NCBI RefSeq assembly: GCF_963259705.1
Contig: NC_081842.1
Coordinates: 90,882,433-90,946,432 of the forward strand
Origin: Myotis daubentonii
Lineage: Eukaryota > Chordata > Mammalia > Chiroptera > Vespertilionidae
Direction: 5' to 3'
Length of the DNA stretch: 64,000 nt
The notes under the pieces were generated by a model that did no database searches, was not told where the DNA came from, and worked only from the letters and a program-made list of their open reading frames with translations. Within the stretch, counting starts at the first letter, position 1. Each line of letters starts with the position of its first letter. Shown piece after piece: positions 22,910 through 34,262 of this stretch. The translations under genes and the position numbers were made by a program.

Positions 22910-23510
22910 CTAGAGGCTCACTGTATAAAATTCAAGCATGGGAGGCCTCATCCTGGCCTGCACCCTCTCCAATCCGGGACCCCTTGGGGATGTCCGACTG
23001 CCGGTTTAGGCCCGATCAATGTTATCAGTTCTAAACAGGCAGTCGGACAACCCTTTCACAATCCGGACTGCTGGCTCCTAACTGCTGACCTGCCTGTCTG
23101 CCTGATCACCCCTAACTCGCCCTCCTGCCAGCCTGATCACCCCTAACTACCTCTGCCTGGCAGCTTCATCATCCCTAATTGTCCCCCCCCCCCCGCCAGC
23201 CTGGTGGCCCCCAACTACCCCCCTCTGCTTGCTTGGTTACCCCTAAGTGCCCCCCCCCAGCCTGGTTGTCCATTGCTGCCCCACCTGCTGGCCTGGTTAC
23301 CCCCAACTGCCCCCCTCTGCCAGCCTGGTCTCCCCCAACTGCTCCCCCGCCAGCCTGGTAGCCCCCACACAGCCTGCTGTTCAGTCATTTGGTCATCCCT
23401 CACTAACCCACCTGCTAGTCTTGTTACCCCATACAGCCTGCTGTTTGGTCATTACTGTTACTGTGATGGTGTCCCAGACAATTTGCAGATTCCTCTATTA
23501 TTAGTATAGA
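22910..23510 (-). mobile_element. HeliBat-type Helitron, 601 bp
   Basis: Minus-strand start TCTATACTAATAATAGAGG at 23510, end ...GAGCCTCTAG at 22910, with A and T flanks. A minisatellite of roughly 35-40 bp units (GCCAGCCTGGTTACCCCCAA-like on the plus strand) fills 23190-23370. The terminal hairpin is decayed (CTGTATAAAATTCAAGCATG on the plus strand). Lies tail to tail with the copy ending at 22879, 30 bp apart. Confidence 0.9.
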
Positions 23511-24360
23511 TTTTAAACATTGTTAGTATATCTCTAATCACTATTTTTCTTTCTTCATTCCTTTATCATTTTGTTGAAAAACTATTTCCCTCCTAAAAAT
23601 CATTTCTATGAAGCTTCTCTTTTTTTCAAATTCATTCTGGATGCCTTTGTGTTGCCCAGATAACATAATATACAAATAAAACAACTGTTACAAAATATTT
23701 AAGGACTGGAAAACTGAAGTGGGTGGAGTACAAATCCCCAAAGACAAGGCTAATTTGTGATTTGCTATCTTATCGTCGTTGCTCTTGTTAAGTAACTTTT
23801 AATATGACCTGCAGGCATCAATAAATTGAAGAACAGCAATGAGACATTTATGTTAACTCCTAGCTTAATAGAAAATGTTTCTTGCTTTTTCCAGAATGCA
23901 TTTAATTAATTCCTATTTGAATTTTTGAAATAACTTTAATAATTCTATACTACAGTATATTTTCCACGAGAGCAATTTTTACTTATGTTGTAGTTCTAAA
24001 TTAGTGAATTAAAATAAATTATTTCACACTTCATTACAAAAAGTAGTTCAAACTGTAAACCTTGACCTTGGTGGGTCATACTCAATACACTCCTTTGAAT
24101 CTGAAACAGGCAGAGATGGAGGTACACTTTAAAGCTAATTTTAATCAAGCTATCAGCATGTATTTATCACACCTGGTATATGTAAATGTCTGCTGTGAGA
24201 GTGGGATTTACAAAGAAGTATACAATGTGACTATTCAGAAGGCATCTTTCCTTAGAAAATTAACATTTATAGTGCTTTATAAATTCAAACACACCACACA
24301 GTCATTAAGCACCAAGGAGAAAATAAATCACCTATAGTCACGCCCTCTGTACTAATGTAC
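23511..24360. other. AT-rich single-copy DNA
   Basis: No recognised repeat. The 91-codon plus frame at 24062-24337 has no known domain or splice context. Confidence 0.45.
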
Positions 24361-24363
24361 AAT

Positions 24364-24530
24364 TTCTCAAACATTAGGGTCCAACACAATCACTTTGAGC
24401 GCAGGTGTACTTTTTAAAATTCAGATTGCTGGGCCCTGTACTCAGAACCTCTGATTTAGCAGATATAATTTGTATTTCTAATAAGTTACTAGGTGACATT
24501 CATGATGATGTCTATCGTTTGAGAACCACT
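24364..24530 (+). mobile_element. MER5A
   Basis: Core words 'tgctgggccctgtactcaga' at 24428-24447 and the right end 'tttgagaaccactg' at 24517-24530 identify MER5A. The left end is diverged. Confidence 0.8.
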
Positions 24531-24667
24531 GGTGGCTACTGATCAAGAGAAATCCAATTTGAAATTTTGACATTTATCTTTCCAAGTATTCTCCCCCCTA
24601 AATTATAATTAATGTACAGAAACACCTACACATTAACACATAGTAATACCCACACACATAGAATCAA

Positions 24668-25231
24668 CTAGAGTCCGGACCATGAAATTCGTGCATGGGG
24701 TAGGGGGGTTCCCTCAGCCCAGCCAGCACCCTCTCCGATCCGGGGCTCCTCAGGGGATGTTTGACTGTTGGTTTAGGCCAGATCCTGGGAATCTGGCCTA
24801 CACCGGTAGTCAGACATCCCTCTCACAATCATGGACCCTGGCTTCTAATTGCTCACCTGCCTGCCTGCCAGTTTGCTCCTAACTGCGCCCCTGCTGGCCT
24901 GGTTGCCCCTAATTGCCCCCTGCTGCCAGACAGGTTGCCCTCAACTGCCCCCTCCCTGCCAGCCTGGTCACCCCTTACTGCCCCCCCCCCGATGGCCTGG
25001 CCTCCCCCAACTGCCCCCCTCTGCAGACCTGGTTGTCCCCAACTGCCCCCCTCTCCCAGCCTGGTCATCCCTCATGACCCCCCCCCCCCCCACCGGCCTG
25101 GTTGCCCCACACAGCCTGCTTGTTCAGTCGTTTGGTCGTCCCTCACTAACCCCCCTGCAGACCTGGTGTTAGGCAGCGATCTTGTGTGGGTGTGAGTGTT
25201 AATTTGAATACTACCTCTTTATTATATAGGA
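24668..25231 (-). mobile_element. HeliBat-type Helitron, 564 bp
   Basis: Minus-strand start TCCTATATAATAAAGAGG (25231 inward), end at the CTAG of 24668-24671 after a CCATGAAATTCGTGCATGG remnant hairpin. Flanks A and T. The interior holds the same GCCTGGTTGCCCC-type unit repeated over about 24890-25110, with long C runs. No coding capacity. Confidence 0.9.
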
Positions 25232-25544
25232 TATCCTTTGTATACTTTTGAAACTGGTATGTTAAACTTCTTTTTTAATTTATATTATAACATAACTCTG
25301 TGTTATTACATATACATGCCTATTTTTTCAAACATAATTATCATAGGCCTTCAAAAAATGGATTTTTTCTACTTGTAACATTTGTCACAGAAATGTTTCT
25401 CCCTTCTTCCCCACCAATATAATGGGTATATATGGAGATCTTAACTTCTGGAGAAACTTTTCAGTTTTACCCCTTGGGCCTTGGGGCAGGGGAAAGCTGA
25501 ACATAGAGAACATGACTTTTCCCATATATAAGATATTTGTTTTC
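25232..25544. other. AT-rich single-copy DNA
   Basis: Nothing recognised. Confidence 0.5.
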
Positions 25545-25760
25545 CTGAATAATAATTTTAAAAAAATTATTGTTGATAGTATTACAGATGCCCCCCATTT
25601 CCCCCACTTTGCCCCCACCATCCAGTCCCCACCCCACCTTAACCTTCAACAACCTTGTCTGTGTCCATGGGCTATGTATATATGCATAGAAATTCTTTGG
25701 TTAATATCTTCCTGTTCTCACCACCACCCTTGCCTCTGAGATGTCATTCTGTTTCATCCA
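25545..25760 (-). mobile_element. L1/HAL1 3' UTR tail, antisense
   Basis: A 5'-truncated tail: A-rich end (T side) near 25555-25570, then 'gatagtattacagatg' (25576-25591), the C-rich 3' UTR and 'gtgtccatgggctatgtata' at 25661-25680. This 3' UTR pattern recurs at 38686 and 56553. Confidence 0.75.
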
Positions 25761-25949
25761 TCTGAGAAGATAAAACAAATAGCCATAAAAATAACTAGCA
25801 CACAGAGCAGAATATAACAATTTCAATATAAGTATATAGAATTAGAAATACTAGGATTTAAAGAGAAAGGTAACAGCTCTCTCCAGAAGTGAAGAGATTT
25901 CATAGACAGGATGCAAATCCAATAAGCCTCACAAAGACTGACAGAGATG

Positions 25950-26370
25950 ACTATAGTGGCTATTGATTGCTTCCTTGCTCTCCTTTCATCCTGAGTTCTC
26001 CCCATCCCTCTCCTATATACTCCCTCTCCCACAGGCCTAGTTGTGCCATTGTATAATGTGACACAATCTATTCTGACCATAGTTGACTAGCACCTGACCA
26101 CATGAGAAGAAATCCTTAACTGGAATGAGCCAACTAACTCTTAGAATATGAAACATGAGAGATGGAATGTGAGTGGGCTCATAGCTGAATCACACCAATG
26201 ACAACTCACGATGGTAGAATCATGGTGCCTTTAGTGATCTAAGAGCTGCCCTGGTGAAGTCCATTATTGACTTTTCTTTAGTTCTATGTACTATGTCCTT
26301 ATAATAAATCTCCTTTCTTTTAAAGTAATGTAAGCAATTTTTTGTAATTAAAGGCACCCCATGACAGTGA
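25950..26370 (+). mobile_element. Possible LTR remnant
   Basis: An LTR-like layout is present: a promoter-like centre, an AATAAA signal at 26303-26308 and a T/A-rich 3' region. The words around 26040-26130 feel like a mammalian ERV LTR, but I cannot name the family or define ends. Weak call. Confidence 0.3.
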
Positions 26371-26379
26371 TATCCAGAG

Positions 26380-27180
26380 TTGCATTGTTATGGAACATAA
26401 TAACTAAATGTTGCTTGATTTTAGAATAGATTTGCTTCACATATTCCAAAACATGGAAGTTACAACTTCCTATGAAACAAAATCCAAGATAAAAATTAAG
26501 AAGCAATGCACATTTCCACCATATTTTGTGGCTACTTGTTAACTTGTCTGTTCTATAAAATAATAATTAAGTTAGAATTATCATTTAAAGGACTCTACAA
26601 AAATATTACACTAACCAATGAACAAATATACTTATTAACTTTAAAATAAACAGAATAAACACTTAAGAAACAGAAGTGGTCTCAAAAACTAGAGATTAAT
26701 GTTGAGATTTTCATTGCAGGAAAATTGCTTATCTTAGGAATGAAAGAAGTATTCTAAATACAAATAACATTTTTTGTAAGATACTTATTGTTTAATTTGT
26801 TTTGTTATTGATTTAGAACTCACATATTTTAAATGATCTCATTTGTCATAGAGAAGGATGTTGTACTGTAAAAAATATCCTCTCCAAACAACCTGATTAA
26901 CTTATCTTTATGAATAGAGGGCAAAAGGAATATGTAAAAATATAAATGACCAACACATAAACTTATTTTCTTTCTTACATGACCTATAACCCACTGTGGA
27001 AGGAAAAAGAGGGGGCTTTATGAGTCTAAATTTTTGAGTAAGAATATAAGAACCTAAACTGTAATATGGAATCAAAAATTTATACTAATCTGACTTCCCA
27101 TGACATAGAATTAAAATAAAATGTAATAACTAACTTATAAAAAGAACCAACATACTGACAGTTTTCTTATAATCATATCA
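26380..27180. other. AT-rich single-copy DNA
   Basis: No recognised repeat or gene. Confidence 0.5.
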
Positions 27181-27185
27181 CGGGT

Positions 27186-27536
27186 GTCAACAGTTCCAGT
27201 TCCTGCTTTTGAAAAAATGGCCTTGACCATGACTTCAGTTGTTGCAGGTCACACACCTATAAGAATTTGGCCAGCACTGATTAGATCCAGTATGCTGACA
27301 TTAAATATCCATACTGAGACCAGCAAGGACACCGACTGCACATCCACAGCCCCTCCTCATGATCGCTTTGTTCTGTTTTTCCTCTCTCTCCCTGCAAAAC
27401 CCCTGCCTGCACTGAGATTTTAAGATGGGCTTTGGGATGGGAGTCCTGCATCTTTTCAGGCTGCTGATACCTGAATAAACCTGTTTGCTCTCTCCTCTTT
27501 CACTGTGGCAGGCAGCTGAACCTGTGTTCAGTAACA
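27186..27536 (+). mobile_element. Probable solo LTR
   Basis: Starts TGTCAACAG and ends near CAGTAACA. It has an AATAAA at 27473-27478 followed by a T-rich/GT-containing region, the layout of an LTR U3-R-U5. No TSD is seen, and the family is not identified. The overlapping open frames here (79 and 86 codons) are not coding. Confidence 0.4.
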
Positions 27537-27820
27537 AAACTACTACTGACAGATTATACACTCATGAATATTACATGGCTTTCACAAAAGCAAAATTCAA
27601 AAACATCACAAAGGTGAATTTAAAGGTTTATAATGTGTCTGTAAAACTACTATTCAGGTAAACTTCAGCCTTGGAGAAAATTTTAAATGACAGACTTATC
27701 TTTAGGGTAAATATAACATTAGTCTATAAAAATTTCCTTGGTCACATTTCTATAAAAGTTTCTTTACGTTTAAACAGAATTCAAAATAGTTATATTTCCC
27801 ATGTGGTAAATGATCTTTAT

Positions 27821-28243
27821 TTTTTACATTGAGGTATAATTAACACATAAAATTGTGTATATTTAAAGTCTACAAGTTGAAGAATTGTGTTATTAAATAT
27901 TTGATTATATAATTTATTTGAGTTTTCTCTCCTTTTATTTTTTAGTCAATCTAGCTGCAGTTTTGTCAACTCCTAATTATTTCAAGAAGACAGCTCTTGG
28001 TTTTGCTGATCATTTCTACTATTTAGTCCCTACTTTCTTTATTTCAGCTGTGATCTTTATTAATTTCTTCCTTCTGCTAACTTTGTGATTACCTGTTCTT
28101 TTTATTATAGTTCCTCTAAGTGTAAACTTAGTTGTTGTTGTTTTATTTAAGATCTTTATTATCTCTTTTGTTTTAAATTAAATTTATTGGGATGACATTG
28201 GTTGACATGATCATATAATGACCAAATAGGTTTCAGGTGTGGT
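27821..28243 (-). mobile_element. L1 fragments, antisense
   Basis: A T-rich (polyA) side at 27820-27826 is followed by an L1M-type 3' tail ('attgaggtataattaacac'). A piece of antisense ORF2 then lies at 27945-28158 ('agacagctcttggttttgct' at 27988-28007), and another 3' UTR segment ('gggatgacattggtt') near 28189-28203. The pieces are out of normal L1 order, so this is a composite. Confidence 0.7.
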
Positions 28244-28945
28244 TTTCTATGAACAGATGTTCAACCTCACTAGTAAGTAGGGACATGCAAATCAAAACTA
28301 CAATAAGAAAGCACTTCACACGTGTTAAGAGTAACCATTATAAACAAGATAAGCAATAGCAAGTGTTGGAGAGGTTGTGAAAAAAAGAAGACCCTCATTC
28401 ACTTCTAGTGGAAAAGTAGACTGGTACAACCAGTATGGAAAGCAGTCTGGCAATTCCTCAAAAAGTTAAGAATAGATCTAACATATGACCCACCAATCCC
28501 ACTTCTGGCCATATATCTGAAAAACTCAAAATCACGTATTCACAAAGATATATGCACCCCCATGTTCATTGCAGCATTATTCATGGTGGCAAAACATGAA
28601 AACAACTAAAGTGTCCTGCGACAGAGGACTGAAAAAAGAAGACATGGTACATATACACAATGGAATACTACTCAGCCATAAGAAATATGAAATACTGCCA
28701 TTTGCAATAACCTGGATGGACCTTGAGAATATTATGCTAAGTGAAATAAGTCAGTCAGAAAAAATTAAGAACCATGTGATTTCACTCACATGTGAGATAT
28801 AAAACTAAAACTTGTGAACACATACAGTGGTGTAGTGGTTGACAGAGGGAAGAAGTTGGGGAAAGAAGGAGGTCCTAATATAGGGTGGCAGAAGATTTGA
28901 CTTTGGGTGTTGGGCACATGGTACAATATATAAATCTTGTAACAT
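28244..28945 (+). mobile_element. L1 3' end (ORF2 tail plus 3' UTR)
   Basis: L1 ORF2 C-terminal sequence on the plus strand ('acacaatggaatactactca' at 28655-28674, then 28725-28760 with the ATTATGCTAAGTGAAATAAG word), followed by 3' UTR. ORF2 frames are short and broken (28569-28802). It stands opposite in orientation to the pieces just upstream. Confidence 0.85.
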
Positions 28946-28960
28946 AAATGATCTTTAAAC

Positions 28961-29197
28961 TGAACTACCAAGAAAAATAGAGACAGACTCATAGGTAGAG
29001 AGTAGGGAGACAACTCTGCTAGTGATGGAGCATGTGGCCGGGTGAAGAGATTGAGCAAAAAAGAAAAATAAAATGAGAGAGAACACATGGACAGGGATAA
29101 CAGTGTAGTGATTGTGAGGGGTGGGTGGAGGTGGAAGAGGGCATAGAAGGGATAAATGGTAAAGGAGAAAATAAAATAAAATAAAGTATGCATCTAA
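28961..29197 (+). mobile_element. 5'-truncated L1 tail with perfect TSD
   Basis: A 3' UTR-only L1 ending in an A-rich tail, flanked by the exact 15-bp repeat aaatgatctttaaac at 28946-28960 and 29198-29212. Clean TSD supports a separate insertion into the end of the previous element. Confidence 0.75.
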
Positions 29198-29212
29198 AAA
29201 TGATCTTTAAAC

Positions 29213-30069
29213 AATAAGGGATCAGGAAAAATTTATAAACTCTATAGTCTTAAAATAATATTTTATCTACCACAATGTAGTTAAATATATTATACTACTA
29301 TCTCTTACTTCTTTTGCATTTCATTAAACCTTTTCTGGTTTCCAGATAGAAAACAAAACAAAACAAAAAACCTTCAAGAACAAATTAAAATTGCTACATA
29401 AAATGTAGTAAAAACTAATTACAAGACTCAGCTGTTCAAAGACAAGAGGACAATTAAAACATCAAAAAAATGTCTACTTAAAGATTATTTTAATAATCGC
29501 TATTTCTTTGACAGACGAGCATAACCTGTGTACTGCCTAGTGATAACAGTGAGACATTAAATAGGAAAAAAATATGTCATATCAACGAAACTAATTGAAA
29601 GTGAAGAGATGGAAAATTTTAATTAACTTTAATGAACTGGCTTTGTCTCTGTCAAAATTACCTAAATTACACTATCGAAACATGGGCAAAAATCTGTGTT
29701 CAAGTTAAGATAAGAGCTTTGTGAAACAATTCCTTGATAGGCAGGAGATAAATCATTTCAATTGCCTACTAAACCAAGAAAATAAATGGAATTAATAGAA
29801 GTGCAGGATAAAGAAGGAGGACATATGTATGAGACACTAGGGAAATGATAAAGGTAGATTGAATTAAGCCCAGGAAGGTACTACTGGTATAAAAACTCCA
29901 ATAGACTGATGTCAAATCAATTCCTGTCTCTTATTTTTGTAAACCTGTGAAAAATTAATCATAATTGATATGCAATGAATAAATAGTAATTTAATTGACT
30001 TTGTAGTTTTCATTGTTTCAATAAGTGGGGGCCCAGAAATGTTGGGTTATAATTACTAATCTAAACATA
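29213..30069. other. AT-rich single-copy DNA
   Basis: No recognised repeat or gene. Confidence 0.5.
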
Positions 30070-30232
30070 TCTATAATAATAAAAGCGTAATATGAAAATT
30101 GGCCAAACGGCAGTCCAGATGTCCTTTTGGACAACCTTCCAGATGAAGCCAGGACTGCAGCAGTGGGATCAAGGCAGCCACCGGATTTGCAAAAGCCTAC
30201 TCTTGCATGAATTTCATACATCGGGCCTCTAG
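30070..30232 (+). mobile_element. Minimal HeliBat-type Helitron, 163 bp
   Basis: Starts TCTATAATAATAAAAGCG and ends TGCATGAATTTCATACATCG then GGCCTCTAG, with A and T flanks. Almost nothing lies between the 5' and 3' terminal signals, so it shows how little sequence a mobilised copy kept. Confidence 0.9.
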
Positions 30233-31031
30233 TTTATAAAATAAGAAAGCATCTTGATTTTTGTCTTTTGTCTTTTGTTCTATGTAAGGATGTAATGAAC
30301 TTTATTTTAAAATGACATTTTCTCAAAATCAATTGGAAACAACAATAAAAAAAAATCACTATGGGAGTATTTCCTCAAATATTCAAAATCACACCAAGAA
30401 ATCACTTTTCAAAAATGTTTTTGAGTTCCCAAAATAAATGAACTTGAGAGTTTTTGTTTTTGTTTTCCCTGACTGGTGATACTATAAGGGTGGTCCTTTA
30501 ATTTATCTTAGCATTTTTAAGAACTTCTCATTGATTTCACATATGTATATATTTAGCAAATTACTGAGATCCACTCTGAGTGAGGTATCCTTCTAGACAT
30601 AAGAAATCATACAATAACAAATTTGAGCCAAAAGGAATATTTTGTGTATATCTATATATTTGGTCTGCAAAAATAGTCTTTATCTTCACTGCTAAAGCCA
30701 AATAATATGCAATGGCTTTGTGGTACAAGTTAAAACAAATATTTTACATTTTGAGCAAGAAAAAGAATATATGATTGATTGATTATTTGAGTGAGTCTTA
30801 CATGGGTGTGTAGTGGGGGAGAGGGGGTGGAAATGTCATACCCCATATTTGCCATTCATGATCTAATTTAACCCATTTTATATTACATGTTATGACAGCA
30901 AACTCTAAACAGTTAAAATGACCAAGATCACAAATCCAACTAATATTAGAAAAAAAGCCCTAGAATAGCTTTGTTGGTTTTCATAGATAAAATAAGTGTT
31001 ATATTATGTACAGATGCACCTTATATGCCTA
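30233..31031. other. AT-rich single-copy DNA
   Basis: No recognised repeat or gene. A short ATTG repeat lies at 30773-30785. Confidence 0.5.
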
Positions 31032-31475
31032 CTAGAGGCCCAGTGCATGAAAATGTGTGCCCTGGGGGGAGTCCCTCAGCCCAGCCTGTGCCCTCTCACA
31101 GTCCAGAATCCCTTGGGAAATGTCCACCAGACAGTTTAGGCCCAATCTCTCTGGGGATCGGGCCTAAGCTGGCAGGCGGACACCCCTCTCTCAATCCTGG
31201 ATCCCTTGCTCCTTACTGCCTGCCTGTTCGCTTTTTACCGCTACTGCTCGGCTTGCTGCTCCTTAACACTGCTGCTGAGGTGGGAGAGGCTCTCGCCACC
31301 ACCGCTGCACTCACCAGCCGTGAGTCTGGCTTCTGGATGAGCAGCACTCCCCCTGTATGAGTGCACTGACCACTCCTGCATTGAGCGTTTATCCCCTGGT
31401 GGTAAGTGAGCATCATAGCAACCGGTTGTTCTGGTCATTCCTCCATAAAGGTCTCTTAGGCTTTTATTATATAGA
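31032..31475 (-). mobile_element. HeliBat-type Helitron, 444 bp
   Basis: Minus-strand start TCTATATAATAAAAGCC at 31475, 3' end at the CTAG of 31032-31035 preceded by a partial hairpin (GTGCATGAAAATGTGTGC on the plus strand). Flanks A and T. The interior is GC-rich, with long frames of about 65-129 codons on both strands that I attribute to composition. No Rep/helicase. Confidence 0.9.
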
Positions 31476-32030
31476 TAGGAGACCTACGCCATACCTAATG
31501 TTTTACCATAAGGCTAAGATAAAAGACAGTTCAAAGAATTTATCATTGCTATCTTTTAAATAGTGACAAAATAGAATCAATGAATAACAGCAAAACACAT
31601 TGGCACCTAATATGACAGATATCATTGTAATAACAATTTATCCTCTAATTTAAATCTGGTCTAGTCCTCAAGTGTAAGTAATAAAACCCTCTCTATGTTA
31701 TGCTTTGAGAGGCATATGGAAAGATTATCTTGGTGCCTAAAATTCTATTTATTTCTTTGGGTCTTCAATATTTTTAATGGTGTGTTTATAATACTCTTTC
31801 TTAAAATGCATATACACTTGGATAAAAACTTTACTTTATGATAAGCTAATATGGTTATGAGCATTCTGTCCGCCCCTACCCCAAATGTTCTACTTTTGAA
31901 AATAAGGTTTTTCTTTTATTGTGTTATTTTATTTCTGAATATTTTGATATAAAATATCATTGTATAAAGTTTCGAAAATACATACTTGGAGTTGTAAAAA
32001 TAAGTAAATAAGCGAACATCAGTTTAAGAT
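31476..32030. other. AT-rich single-copy DNA
   Basis: No recognised repeat or gene. Confidence 0.5.
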
Positions 32031-32314
32031 ATAATTTCAGCTAAGAGATACCATATTTGCTATCTGTGGCCAAAACCCCCCACTGCTTGAGAGTAAACTC
32101 TGAGAGGATGACTGTAGCTCTGTTTTCTCCATAGATGCTAGCGATACGCATATATATCGTAAGCTCTGAATCCAGCTGCCATGCCTCCAAGACTTCAGAG
32201 TGAAACAAGATTGTAGCTGCTGTTGTCAGTGATGGTCAATGCTCAGCAACAATTTTCTTCTCTTGTATCACTTGTTTGTTCCTATAAGTCTGTATAAAAA
32301 CACTGATCAGTGGT

Positions 32315-32720
32315 TGATATGTAATGAAATGTGCCCCCCCAACATTTATAAGCTGAAGCCTTAACTCCCATTGTGACAGTATTTGAAAATAAGGCCTGTA
32401 TGAAGGTAATAAGGGCTAAATGAGGTCACAAGGGTGGCCCCTCATCCAATCAGACTTGTGTCCTAATAAGAGGAGAAAAAGACATCGAAGTTCTCTCCTC
32501 CACCACCACCATCTCCAGCACTGAAGAAAGGCTATGCAAGTACTGGACACAGAAGAAAGCAGCTGTTCACAACACAAGGAGAGGCCATACCGGACAACAA
32601 CCTTATTGGCACCTTGATCTTGGACTTCCAGTTTCCAGAACTATGAGAAAATAAAGATTCTGTTGTTCAAGCCACCCAGCCTGTTGTACTCTGTATGGTA
32701 AGCCCTTGCAGACTAATACA
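32315..32720 (+). mobile_element. MLT1/MST-type solo LTR (MaLR)
   Basis: A near-complete MaLR LTR of about 406 bp. U3 has 'tgcccccccaacatttata' at 32332-32350, the middle has the 'cctaataagagga' region, and the 3' part has 'ttgatcttggacttccag' (32613-32630), the 'atgagaaaataaagattctg' polyadenylation site (32643-32662) and a terminal CAGACTAATACA. The 5-bp TSD is degraded (gtggt/gtagg). No internal viral sequence beside it. Confidence 0.85.
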
Positions 32721-32724
32721 GTAG

Positions 32725-34040
32725 GGTACTGATTTTCTTTTCCTGAATTTTAAATATCCAAGAATTTAGTGTGTAGATAGGCATGGCTTACAAGTCTCTT
32801 ATATCCAGGAAGTGAAAAAATCTTGACTATAGCTGACTTACCCATGATTAAACAATGATTCTACATATGTTAAAAATAATCCTTCAAAATGCAAATAATA
32901 TGTAACCTATTTATTATATGTAATAATTAAGAGAAAGCTTTATTCTCAGACAAGCAAAAGCGAAACGCTAATATCTATAGTATCACAGTGGGACAAAAAA
33001 TATATTGTCATTTAGAAAGTACTTAAAGCAGGGAGTTCCCTTCTTGCCCCAACATAATAGACTCTACTATATCTGGAGTATAGACAACACCCCTCCCCCA
33101 TTATTTAAACAGCATAAACTGTAATTTTAGTAAATCAAGCAAAGAGCTAATCAAGTTTTGATTTGCTAATTACTTCTCAATTTGATTAGAGCTGGCAGCT
33201 AATCATCTCTGGATATTGAAAGTTAATCTTTCACTCACATTTGCAAATCAAGACTTCAGAGTGAAACAAAAGTGGGACTATAGCATAAAAGTTCTTTGTG
33301 TTATAACAAATAATTAATTTCTACATGTTGCTACAATTTTCACAATAAAGAAAACTTTTCTAGCATGCTTCAACAAGTTGAATTATGCATGCAGTATACT
33401 GTACTGCTGGAGAATTAAAAAACAAGCCAGTTTTATACAGTTTTGTGAAGCATCCCACGTTGAGCCAAGAAAGTGTACATGCTACATTAAACAAGCACAA
33501 TATAATTCAAAATAGCAATTCCACTTTTATGGTCAACAGTAGTTTATAGAAGAAATATCTATCAAGAAATTAAACCACAAACGATTAATATTATAATTGT
33601 TTTGCCATTTCGAACCAAAGTTTAAAACATAATTAAGAATTATTAATATACCTAAGATAATCTTTAGAAAATGTGCCAAGGTAAGAAAAAGAATGTCACA
33701 GTTATTTAAATTCAACAAGGTAAAACATAATGATGAAACACTGTGAAAAAGAAAGCCAGGCAGATAAGGTGGTTTTAATTTCAGGGGAAAATGTCTTCCC
33801 TAGTCATTACTCAAATACTATATTTAAATTGTACCCTGTAACAAAGTTTCTTCTATCTTTGTCACTTTCTGCTCCTACCACAATTATGCAACTAGAAACT
33901 TGCTTGACTGTACTGCACTGAATAATAAATGATCTTTCTATGAGGTATTTCATTATTACTACTGCCTCATTAATATCATTTTAAGCAGTATCTTCACAAG
34001 CAAAGTTATACTAAACTTTGGACAATTATCTCATAGAGTT
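32725..34040. other. Single-copy DNA, includes candidate regulatory block
   Basis: No repeat family recognised. 33120-33270 stands out for clustered homeodomain-type motifs (listed separately). Short frames at 33533-33718 and 33730-33921 have no known domain. Confidence 0.5.
33145..33230. promoter_or_regulatory. Candidate enhancer-like block (TAATC cluster)
   Basis: TAATC or its inverse GATTA occurs at 33148-33152, 33184-33188, 33200-33204 and 33224-33228, and TAATTA at 33167-33172, all in about 80 bp. TAATCC/TAATC is the OTX/PITX-type homeodomain core and TAATTA the general homeodomain core. The surrounding sequence is non-repetitive. Function and conservation are inference only. Confidence 0.3.
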
Positions 34041-34044
34041 AGTT

Positions 34045-34262
34045 TTTTTTAAATATATATTTTATTGATTTCAGAGAGGAAAGGAGAGTGAGAGAGAGAT
34101 AGAAACATCAATGACGAGAGAGAATCATTGATTGCTGCCTCCTGCATTCCCCATACTGGGGATCGAGCCCACAACCCAGGCATGTGCCCTTGACCAGAAT
34201 CGAACCTGGGACTTTTCAGTCTGCAGGCCAATGCTCTATCCACTGAGCCAAATGAGCTAGGG
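34045..34262 (-). mobile_element. Ves SINE, antisense
   Basis: Minus strand: the tRNA-like head near 34185-34260 with the inverse of a 'ggctcagtggat' A box at about 34236-34247 and a B box inverse 'gaatcgaacctgg' at 34197-34209, then the Ves body and a T-rich end at 34045-34052. The TSD is not clean. Confidence 0.85.

Noticed and set aside
23190..23370. Regular spaced repeats that might look like a CRISPR array
   Set aside because: Units are adjacent and C-rich with no unique spacers, in a eukaryotic transposon.
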